The notes below the pieces were generated by a model. That model was given only the letters and a program-made list of their open reading frames with translations. It ran no database searches and was not told the DNA's origin. Positions 7,070 through 12,715 of a DNA stretch of 12,715 nucleotides are shown here, piece by piece. Positions within the stretch are counted from its first letter, which is position 1. Every line of letters begins with the position of its first letter. The stretch is taken from assembly GCA_026770585.1 (NCBI GenBank), contig MU646809.1:122714-135428 (forward strand), read 5' to 3'. The DNA comes from Baffinella frigidus (lineage: Eukaryota > Cryptophyceae > Cryptomonadales > Baffinellaceae). The position numbers and the translations under genes were made by a program.

Positions 7070-7151
7070 CACGATTCACTGTGGGGCTCATACCGATCAT
7101 ACTAGTAATAGCAAGCATCCGCGCAGTAATTTTCATCACCCACGATGGTTT

Positions 7152-7236
7152 AAATCAAGCACGTTCCCGGATGAATGGTAAGATGAAGCATGTTCCCGGA
7201 TGAAGCGTGCAATCAAGCACGTTCCCGGATGAACGG
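7152..7236. repeat. Three-copy tandem repeat GTTCCCGGATGAA
   Basis: The unit (C/G)AAGCA(C/T)GTTCCCGGATGAA recurs about every 29 bases: near 7156, 7185 and 7214. No coding signal accompanies it. Confidence 0.9.
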
Positions 7237-7340
7237 TGTGCAGGCGCGATCCTGCGACTCGAGATGTTGGGAATCAATAAACCCTGAAGGTCCTAAAGGG
7301 GACTCAGATTGGCAATCCTGGGGACTGAGAGGAGCACATC

Positions 7341-7409
7341 CAGCAGGCGCGGTTCGACACGGCCGGGCTGTGGGACAAGGAAGACGGCTTCCTCTCCCTC
7401 AGATCGGAC
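7341..7409 (+). CDS. Candidate internal exon, function unknown
   Basis: The plus frame reads QQARFDTAGLWDKEDGFLSL, then RSD, and 21 of these 23 codons end in G or C, which is as strong as in the supported exons of the gene at 8054-12261. ATCCAGCAG supplies possible acceptors at 7343 and 7346. No good donor closes it: the first GT in a workable place is CCG|GTTCGC at about 7419. A short upstream exon of the downstream gene is one possibility, since both are on the plus strand. I recognise no family. Confidence 0.3.
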
Positions 7410-7419
7410 ACCTTACCGG

Positions 7420-7637
7420 TTCGCCCCACTCGAGCCTCGAAATCGCACTGTTTGGTTTGGTTTGTGGTCATGGCCTTGGCGCCCCCGGAAGACCTTGGTG
7501 ATTGAATCTTCCGTTCAACTGACTGCAGGGAACACGTTTGAACCGGAATCGAGTGGGCTGCTTCGCCCCACTCGAGGCTAGAAATCGCACTTTTGTTTTT
7601 GGTTCGTGCTGATCAAGGTCTTCCGTGGGCGCCAGGC
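7420..7637. repeat. Mosaic of direct and inverted repeats
   Basis: TTCGCCCCACTCGAG...AAATCGCAC occurs at 7420-7448 and 7562-7590 in the same orientation. Just after each lies one half of an inverted pair: 7473-7503 (GCCTTGGCGCCCCCGGAAGA and onward) and 7611-7637 (GATCAAGGTCTTCCGTGGGC and onward), which pair at about nine positions in ten. A segment has thus been duplicated with its distal part inverted. Confidence 0.6.
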
Positions 7638-7727
7638 ACAACTTGTTTGGAGCTTGGAGGACCCCCCCCCAAAAAAAACTGGAATTGAAGCAAATTGGTG
7701 TCTCTCTGGTAGGTTCGTGTTTTTTCT

Positions 7728-7803
7728 GGTTTAGGGTTTAGGGTTTAGGGTTTAGGGTTTGGGGTCTAGGATTCAGAATTTAGGGGTTAGGGTTTGGGGT
7801 TTA
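7728..7803. repeat. TTTAGGG telomere-like array
   Basis: Four almost perfect TTTAGGG units (about 7730-7758) are followed by diverged ones, in the G-rich orientation on the plus strand. It lies about 250 bases upstream of the first recognised exon of the main gene. Confidence 0.9.
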
Positions 7804-8053
7804 GAGAGTATTTCTCTCCGGTGGTACATTTTGTCTTGTCACGGCTCAACCAAGGGTAAGTCTTGTAGCCATTCGTGCAAAAAATCGTAGAATGCAAGAC
7901 CTCAACATCCCACAGCCCAGCTTCACCGCATTTGCTTCGGAGATGTGTTGCACACCTGTGCCCGCGAAAGTGCCTCGGGGCTGGGGGGGCAAACAATACC
8001 TGATGGGTTTGTTTTTCAGGGAAAAGGTTTTGTTTTAATGCGTTGGAAAGCAG

Positions 8054-8142
8054 GACTCGGACGCGGCGCCATGCACGTGGATCGGCACGCTCTTCCGCCC
8101 CGATGAGACCTGCGTGCTCTCGTCGTTCGTCATGTACCTCAG
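8054..8142 (+). CDS. Main gene, first recognised exon
   Basis: The exon starts after AAAGCAG (8053) and ends CTCAG|GTGAGC, a near-consensus donor, splitting an Arg codon. It encodes DSDAAPCTWIGTLFRPDETC and then VLSSFVMYL, the first two strands of the putative domain. There is no Met in a suitable place, so this is not the first exon of the gene. Sixteen of its bases, 8087-8102, recur in intron 3 at 10082-10097. Confidence 0.65.
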
Positions 8143-10729
8143 GTGAGCTGGCTACTGTGTTGACCTCATGTGTTTTCATGAATTTCTTTCACGACTCCTC
8201 ACCAAATCGTCACTGAAATCTGGCAGCCCGTCAGTTTTAGCCATGTATCCGTTTTTGAGAGACAGCTTTTGGGTCGAAATACTTCAAATGGGCACCGAAA
8301 ATGATTTCAGACCCCAAATTTGGGTCTAAAATAATTTTATACCCAAAAATTTCATAATTCAGCGTTTCACCGTCGCGGGGTGTGCCTTTGCAGTAGCGGG
8401 AGGCGGGGTGTGTGCCATCACCGTACGTAATCCGGGCGGGCTGTGCATTGGGACACCATCTCGTTCGTCAACTGTTGAGGGAGTCTCGTGCTAAGGCCGC
8501 AGCCCCGCGTTGGTGTAATGTTGCAACCGTTTTTGCAACAGTTATTTCTCAGAACCTTTCTCAGAACAGGTCTGATGTTGTTTTTCAGAACGTGGACGCG
8601 TGGCGAAGAGTTGGTCGGATTATTTTGACGCGCGCATCAACACGTCTCACCCGTGCGTACAGCTACTAGCTCTGCCTGCGTAAAACCGGGCTCGCCATAA
8701 AATACATTTAGAGCATGAAATCTAGTAAAAACGTGCAACTAAGATACATTGATGGCGAGCCCAATTTCACCCAGGTAGTCCCCCGCGATCAAACAGTTCC
8801 AAACGTTAGCCGTTCGGTACCCGCATCCTCCACGTGTTCCATTGGCTGCGAGTGTCTGAGGCCTCAGGGGGGGGGCCGCAGGACAGTGATTCCAGCCAAA
8901 AAAAAATATTTGACCTGACCCCGCGCCCGCAGGTTGGTGAAGGGCGAGACGCTGCAGCTACGGATGCTTGTCGCTGAGTGGGAGCAGGCCCCGGGCCGAT
9001 CGGTGCGCCCCCATGCTCCCCGCACTCAGGCCACACGCATGTTTTCATCAGACCCCACACATGTTCTGACCCCCCCCCCCCCCTATTATTTGCCTGCGAC
9101 CCTGCCACACCTCTGTGGGAGCAGCCCCCGGGGAGATTGGTACACTTGGCCCACCACTCCCAACACTTTGCCACTCCCAGCGGCCCCACGCATGCCGCGC
9201 CCAGACCCCACACATGTTCTGAACAAACACCCCGCATGATTGGCCAGCAACCCTTTCACACTTTTCGTCCCCACCTCATGTGTTCTGAACACGCCTCCTA
9301 TGGACGGGACACTGTTCTGGACACACCTCGTGTGTGTTGGGCACATGCACCCAGCACTCAGACCCCACACATGTGGGGGTCCGGAGAAAAAAATTCCGTC
9401 CGGAGAGAAACAGGTCTGGAGTCTGCCTCTTTCTTGCGCCTTTTCGCAGAGTCAATCTATGAGGTGTCGTCTCAGTGTGCGTATCCTGACAAACTCCGTG
9501 GTGGGAGTAACGAGGAGAGTCACGTGACTCGAACCGTGGGACATTTTGCAATGCCAGGTGGGGAGGCCAGGGCGAGTGCTGCACTCCTCGCCCGTCATGG
9601 CCCTGAACAAGACGACTAAGAACGCGGCGGGATCGCACCCGTACACGGATCTTCGCTTCGTGATACAGAAGGAGGTGCGATGCAGACCCGCGCCCGCGAT
9701 ATCTTGTCTAAGTCTATTCGGTCTCGCCAATCCACACAGCGGGTTACGAAGGGATTTTCAGGCTCTGAGAGCCCGAGTTTCCGTTACCTTATCCGTAGGA
9801 ACCCCCCCTATGTCCCTACGGATTGCCTACCGTAGGGTCCTAGGTCTTATCGCTTGGGTTATTCGGAATCCCTTCGAAGTCTGCTGTGTGGTTGGTGGGA
9901 CGTGGCACTTTCTTCCTGAAAATGATGTTGAGGTCAATTGCAGACGGATTTGTACCGCACACCCAGCAAGTCAACTAATGCATAGGCATCCGCACCAAGG
10001 GATGCAGAGCTAGGATATACACTTCACCTTGAGTCCCACCTATCCTCCTGGCTCGTCGCGAGAAGGATAGGTGGGATCAGAACGCTCTTCCGCCCCGGAA
10101 AAGCGTTTTTTGACACTTTATTAAACACGCCTTGAATAAATTTCAAAATCGTTTTTGCCAATTTATTAAACCCGCCTTTCTCCCGTGGCTCTCCGTGCAG
10201 CGAGCTGGGGTGGTCCAGGCGGGGCGGACGCTGTACCTGGCCGTCACTACCGAGGGGCTCCCGCCACAGCCCGGAGCAGAGGCCCAGGTGCGCTTGCCCA
10301 ACTGATTAATTTCAAAAAAACCAAGTGCTCTAATTTTTGAGCTGGATTGCATTATGGCGGAGGTGCTCAAGACGAGCCCGTCTCGGTGCAGTGGGAGTCC
10401 TCACAAACGACCGTGCGCACAGGTGGGGTTCATCCACAGGCTGATCCTCGGACCGGTGTTCCCGACGCTGGTGTGGCTGCACGGGAGATGCACCAACGGA
10501 CAGTATCTCGACGGCTGCTTTTCGAGCGCCGAGCACACCTTCGCGGGGGTACGCTCCCCAACCGCCACGCCCACCCACCCACCCACCGACCAACTAACTA
10601 ACCAACCATCCAACCAACCAACCGATCGACCGACCAATCGACCGACCGACTGACCGACCGACCGACCGACCGACCGACCCTACACCCTAAACCCTGAACC
10701 CTCAACCTTGAACCCTCAACCCTCAATCT

Positions 10730-10767
<38 letters not shown>

Positions 10768-12261
10768 ACCTTCAGCCCTCAACCCTAAAACCGAAACTCT
10801 AATTCCTAAATTCCAAGCTCGGATCAGGCGGTGGTGACGTCACCCGCGCACACGCAAGTGTCCGCCGAGGGAGAATTTCGCCGGAAGGTGCTGAAACCTA
10901 AACCCTGAACCGTAAAACCTACTCTGTAAACCCTAACCCCCCCTATGATCCCCGCGTGGTGCCGCTCGGTCTCGCCACCTCACGGCGACTGTACGCTCGC
11001 CGCATTTCAACTGCCGCCCTCTCGCTCGATCCTCCCCCCCTCTCTAGACAGGGACCTCCCAAAACGGTGCTGGTGCGTGTGACTCTTAGATTCTCTTAGA
11101 TTATGATGGTAGGAGACGAAGGTGGGTTATACTTGTAGGAGCCGAAAGTTAAGAGCACCCTTCCCCCACCCGATCCTCTGAGACCTCCTGAACCATTGCC
11201 TCGAGGACAGTGTCCAGTATCTCCCGTCAGGTCCTCGAGGGTTTGGTTCAGGAGACATGAATGGCTCAAACGGCAGGTTCTGGACCACGCGCGAGCGACG
11301 GGGGTCTCGCCCAAGGAAGCAGTTGTCAGAGAAAACGAGCGGGAAGCACAGCGCAAGGCCGCGGCCTGGGGTGCCTACTTGGATTCCGCCACGCCGCCCC
11401 GGAAGGTACGCCCCAGACTGTTGGAGGGGGGTTGGCTCTTTCCGGCTGTCTTATTTGTCGATGAACTATCCCCCAAGTCAACAAGTTCCTCATATTCTTT
11501 CGGGGAATGGACTTTTGGCGACCCCTACCAAGCTGACGGGTCACGCCCCACGCTGAGGCGCAGCCGCGACCGAGGGTGGTTCCCCCAGCCCCCCTGTGCG
11601 AGCAACGTGCCAGAGAGCGAGAGAGCGAAAGAGAGAGAGAGAGAGAGAGAAAGGGAGAGCGCGAGAGCGCCAGCGAAAGCGAGAGCGAGAGCGAGCGAGA
11701 GTCGCCCTGGAAGATACCGTACGGCACATACCCTCGTCGCACCTGAGCCTGCCGAGGCACCGTTGCGTGTGGAGCGCGCCGGCGGCAATCCCTCGCCTCG
11801 GGCCAATCTTCTCGGACCCGCCTCTGAATCGATGATTCGTGAGGCTCGCCTCAGAACCGTGTCGGGCCCGCCTCAGGATCATGCCGGGCCAGCCTCAGAG
11901 AATCGTGTCAGGCCCGCCTCATAACGATGCCAGACCCCCCTCGCAATAATGACGGACCCGCCTCGGGATCTTAAGTGTTTGTACAAATGTTAAGTGTGAG
12001 TACCGATATAAGTGCCTGTACAAATGTTAAAGGTGTGGACCCGCCTCAGGACCAGAATAATGACGGGCCCGCCTGACGGCGCAGGTGGTGGAGGCCGAGC
12101 CGGAGGACGTGGGAGATCAATTCCCAGAGTCGTGGGGCATCGAGACGCCGCTGCTTTTGGGGAGGAACGAAGACGATGAAATCATCGGCAAGCCCCCTTG
12201 CTTAACACAAATGTCGATTGAATTGTTTGGGACGAACTCTTCCAACGAATTCGTTCAATGA
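8054..12261 (+). CDS. Multi-exon gene with a PEP-CTERM-protein-like beta-sandwich domain (5' end missing)
   Basis: Joining 8054-8142, 8933-9002, 9558-9674, 10201-10287, 10423-10548, 10828-10887, 11211-11405 and 12085-12261 gives 306 codons with no internal stop, ending at TGA 12259-12261. All junctions are phase 0 except the first, and all donors are GT. Residues of about 9-170 follow a secreted beta-sandwich pattern seen in many bacterial PEP-CTERM-type proteins: an opening GTLFRPDETCVLSSFVMYL (compare QTFTAP..VLDSFSFYL), then LRMLVAEWEQAPGR (AYVYAWDG..ATG), GRVLHSSPVM (GPALYESPVMT), YTDLRFVI, VQAGRTLYLAVTTEG (LTPGQTYVLFLSTSG), and PTLVWLHGR...AEHTFAG near the end. Residues 184-248 are charged and helical; 249-306 are acidic. 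No start codon or signal peptide is included, so upstream exons are missing. The match was made by eye; the role is unknown, perhaps at the cell surface. Confidence 0.6.
8311..8330. repeat. Short palindrome in intron 1
   Basis: AGACCC(C)AAATTTGGGTCT is palindromic apart from one extra C. A related TGGGTCGAAAT lies about 45 bases upstream. Confidence 0.5.
8688..8762. repeat. Inverted repeat in intron 1
   Basis: GGGCTCGCCAT (8688-8698) and ATGGCGAGCCC (8752-8762) are perfect 11-base inverted repeats. Inside, each arm is followed by related sequence (AAATACATT and AGATACATT). No coding capacity. The 790-base intron 1 (8143-8932) otherwise holds nothing recognisable. Confidence 0.65.
8933..9002 (+). 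CDS. Main gene, second exon
   Basis: The acceptor is CGCCCGCAG at 8932 and the donor TCG|GTGCGC at 9003. It encodes LVKGETLQLRMLVAEWEQAP and then GRS, an alternating strand followed by the Trp-containing turn of the putative domain. Phase 2 on entry matches the first exon. Confidence 0.65.
9031..9376. repeat. Minisatellite-like repeats in intron 2
   Basis: CAGACCCCACACATGTTCTGA and variants recur near 9050, 9213, 9277, 9308 and 9360, mixed with C-rich spacers. A run of 14 C stands at 9070-9083. Long frames on both strands through this interval (for instance plus 8978-9619) are explained by the repeat. Confidence 0.65.
9558..9674 (+). CDS. Main gene, third exon
   Basis: The acceptor is TGCCAG at 9557 and the donor AAGGAG|GTGCGA at 9675, both phase 0. 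The 39 codons include VGRPGRVLHSSPVMALNKTT and SHPYTDLRFVIQKE and are strongly GC3-biased. They supply the central strands of the putative domain. A second acceptor at 9570 would change the frame and can be excluded. Confidence 0.65.
9747..9876. repeat. Nested fold-back structure in intron 3
   Basis: Outer arms CGAAGGGATT (9747-9756) and AATCCCTTCG (9867-9876) are perfect. Between them are GGCTCT-G-AGAGCC (9761-9773) and ATCCGTAGG (9791-9799) with CCTACGGAT (9815-9823), and CCTACCGTAGGG follows. The cloverleaf-like layout resembles the element at 1268-1393. It lacks the conserved arms of a tRNA. Confidence 0.55.
10034..10111. repeat. Two consecutive hairpins in intron 3, the second followed by a T run
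   Basis: TCCCACCTATCCT (10034-10046) and AGGATAGGTGGGA (10064-10076) form a perfect 13-bp stem. Next, AACGCT (10081-10086) pairs with AGCGTT (10102-10107), with TTCC/GGAA inside, ahead of six T. It looks like a bacterial terminator, but in this eukaryotic intron that reading has no support. Confidence 0.7.
10201..10287 (+). CDS. Main gene, fourth exon
   Basis: A pyrimidine-rich CTTTCTCCCGTGGCTCTCCG precedes the acceptor TGCAG at 10200, and the donor is CAG|GTGCGC at 10288. The 29 codons read RAGVVQAGRTLYLAVTTEGL, then PPQPGAEAQ. The first half matches the (L/V)xxGxxYxxxLxTxG strand of the putative domain. Confidence 0.7.
10423..10548 (+). CDS. Main gene, fifth exon
   Basis: Start and end are phase 0 (GCACAG|GTGGGG and GCGGGG|GTACGC). 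The 42 codons include VGFIHRLILGPVFPTLVWLH, GRCTNGQYLDG and AEHTFAG. PTLVWLHGR also recalls the strand before the oxyanion loop of alpha/beta hydrolases, but there is no nucleophile elbow (GxSxG), and the position after TEGL suits the closing strands of the beta-sandwich better. Intron 4 is only 135 bases; its frame in the interval 10360-10420 looks coding-like in another phase but cannot be joined. Confidence 0.6.
10569..10680. repeat. Tetranucleotide repeat (ACCC/ACCA/ACCG)n in intron 5
   Basis: Units drift from ACCC through ACTA and ACCA to pure CCGA (about 10652-10678) over 110 bases. It directly adjoins a telomere-like array. Confidence 0.9.
10678..10800. repeat. Telomere-like array, CCCTCAA variant, in intron 5
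   Basis: It begins with CCCTAAA and CCCTGAA, and most of the rest is tandem CCCTCAA. The C-rich orientation is on the plus strand, the coding strand of the gene. Confidence 0.9.
10828..10887 (+). CDS. Main gene, sixth (mini) exon
   Basis: This 60-base exon, 20 codons (AVVTSPAHTQVSAEGEFRRK), starts after GGATCAG and ends CGGAAG|GTGCTG, phase 0 at both ends, so it can be skipped without a frame change. It lies between two telomere-like arrays. GC3 bias is strong. It is supported by frame and splice sites only. Confidence 0.5.
10893..10944. repeat. Short telomere-like array at the start of intron 6
   Basis: CCTAAACCCTGAACC and later CCCTAACCCCC begin only five bases after the proposed donor at 10888. 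Confidence 0.8.
11211..11405 (+). CDS. Main gene, seventh exon
   Basis: It ends CGGAAG|GTACGC in phase 0. Codons 13 onward (RRHEWLKRQVLDHARATGVS, PKEAVVRENEREAQRKAAAW, GAYLDSATPPRK) are charged, Ala-rich and probably helical. The start is the weaker border: I chose GAGGACAG|TGT at 11210/11211 because it is the one acceptor nearby that keeps phase 0. More attractive acceptors at 11230 and 11251 would need a donor of another phase, and thus a further unseen exon. I recognise no family. Confidence 0.5.
11611..11702. repeat. (GA)n microsatellite in intron 7
   Basis: GAGAGAGA runs are interrupted by GCGA and AAAG units. Arg/Glu-rich or Ser/Leu-rich open frames here are products of the repeat. Confidence 0.9.
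11808..12083. repeat. GGCCCGCCTCAG minisatellite in intron 7
   Basis: Units close to GG(A/C)CCGCCTCAGGATCATGAC repeat about nine times with a period of 25 to 30 bases, interrupted at 11973-12030 by a different pair, AAGTG(TT/CC)TGTACAAATGTTAA, 37 bases apart. The last unit reaches to within a few bases of the acceptor of the final exon. Confidence 0.85.
12085..12261 (+). CDS. Main gene, last exon
   Basis: The acceptor GGCGCAG at 12084 opens phase 0, and the frame closes at TGA 12259-12261. The 58 residues are acidic: VVEAEPEDVGDQFPESWGIE, then TPLLLGRNEDDEIIGK, then a less GC-biased tail ending SNEFVQ. The drop in GC3 after about 12192 suggests that the true coding end or a further junction could lie there, but no GT follows. 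No AATAAA or TGTAA poly(A) signal was found shortly downstream. Confidence 0.55.
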   Translation: MVEAEPEDVGDQFPESWGIETPLLLGRNEDDEIIGKPPCLTQMSIELFGTNSSNEFVQ

Positions 12262-12500
12262 ATTTACCAATACATGCACCCCCTCCCTTGTTCACGTCCC
12301 TGTGGAAACACAACGCGTATCGAATTGGAGCGTGACTCTACCCCCGCCACCAGCCTCCGGATGTGAACTCGTTGGACCTTTTAGGAATTACTGAAGGTAA
12401 GACGGTTGTAGTAGCGTTCAGGTGTTCTGGCGGGTTTGCACCGGGGGTTGCCTGACCCAGCCCAGGCAAGTTGTTGACCGCGGCGCACTGGCTGTGCTGG
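12262..12500. other. Region downstream of the main gene, no feature
   Basis: I see no exon, tRNA or clear repeat before the GATA repeat. Minus-strand frames of about 65 codons end in the repeat and have no support. Confidence 0.4.
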
Positions 12501-12503
12501 CAA

Positions 12504-12572
12504 CTCATAGATACATAGATAAATAGATGCATAGCTAATAGATAGATCGTAGATAGATCGTTGATAGATAGA
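12504..12572. repeat. GATA-type tetranucleotide repeat
   Basis: ATAGATAC, ATAGATAA and TAGATAGATCG units recur over about 70 bases. Confidence 0.85.
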
Positions 12573-12619
12573 CACCACGTGCTCGTGGACTATTGAGTCA
12601 TCGTGGGGGGGGGCAGGCG

Positions 12620-12620
<1 letters not shown>

Positions 12621-12715
<95 letters not shown>
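12621..12715. repeat. Poly-C tract of at least 95 bases
   Basis: An unbroken C run extends to the end of the window. Seven bases before it stands a run of nine G (12605-12613). It may be a real homopolymer or a sequencing or assembly artefact. Confidence 0.9.

Noticed and set aside
7036-7236. CRISPR array
   Set aside because: The short tandem units have too few copies, and either lack spacers or have spacers shorter than 12 bases; no cas gene is present, and the DNA is eukaryotic in character.
7340-7375. tRNA T-arm suggested by GGTTCGA
   Set aside because: No acceptor stem, D-arm or anticodon arm can be placed around it.
8978-9619. Plus-strand protein of 213 residues
   Set aside because: The frame runs through a minisatellite and a C14 run and disagrees with the frames of the adjoining exons.
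10081-10111. Rho-independent terminator
   Set aside because: It has the form of a stem plus T run, but it lies within an intron of a eukaryotic-type gene, where this mechanism is not used.
10360-10422. GC-rich frame containing DEPVSVQWESSQTTVR as an exon
   Set aside because: It looks coding by eye but is out of frame with both neighbours, and using it would leave introns too short to splice. The phase 0 junction 10287 to 10423 explains the locus without it.
11406-11924. Extension of exon seven through 11924 without splicing
   Set aside because: The frame stays open, but after 11405 it translates a GA repeat and a minisatellite, and a good donor stands at 11406.

Overview
The window looks like nuclear DNA of a unicellular eukaryote, most likely an alga. 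Three things point this way: coding potential comes in short GC-rich exons separated by GT...AG introns; there are many degenerate TTTAGGG/CCCTAAA (plant and algal type) telomere-like arrays; and simple repeats and fold-back elements fill most of the remaining space. The exon ends I can place favour donors of the form GTGCG or GTACG, as is common in GC-rich green algae. That lineage is an inference, and I cannot name the species. There is no sign of bacterial operon structure, and no rRNA or tRNA gene was recognised.

Layout. Positions 1-455 are a degenerate CCCTAAA array. Positions 470-1400 hold a minus-strand relic of the C-terminus of an MFS sugar transporter (823-930, between two A/T-rich direct repeats), a plausible plus-strand first exon with a transit-peptide-like sequence (1033-1170), and a fold-back element (1268-1393). 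Positions 1400-3150 are low-coding: CTACACTACC-type and TTTAGGG arrays, small hairpins and an (AT)15 run. Positions 3150-4120 carry several copies of a repeat beginning AGGTCCTTTAGG, plus a second, frameshifted and inverted copy of the transporter relic (3709-3841). Positions 4120-7730 are a patchwork of weak exon candidates, palindromes, a G-rich tract, tandem repeats and another CCCTAAA array.

The one gene model I can build with confidence is on the plus strand at 8054-12261: eight exons joined in one frame, giving 306 codons to a TGA. Its 5' end is upstream and not identified. Residues of about 9-170 follow the pattern of a secreted beta-sandwich domain familiar from bacterial PEP-CTERM-type surface proteins; the C-terminal 120 residues are a charged helical stretch and an acidic tail that I do not recognise. 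Its introns are loaded with telomere-like arrays, minisatellites, tetranucleotide repeats and hairpins. After the gene come a GATA-type repeat and a 95-base poly-C tract that ends the window.

No multi-gene system is visible. The most interesting items are the intron-rich gene with a bacterial-looking domain, the paired sugar-transporter relics, and a set of fold-back elements, some of which share the end motif GTAGTAATTTTC.
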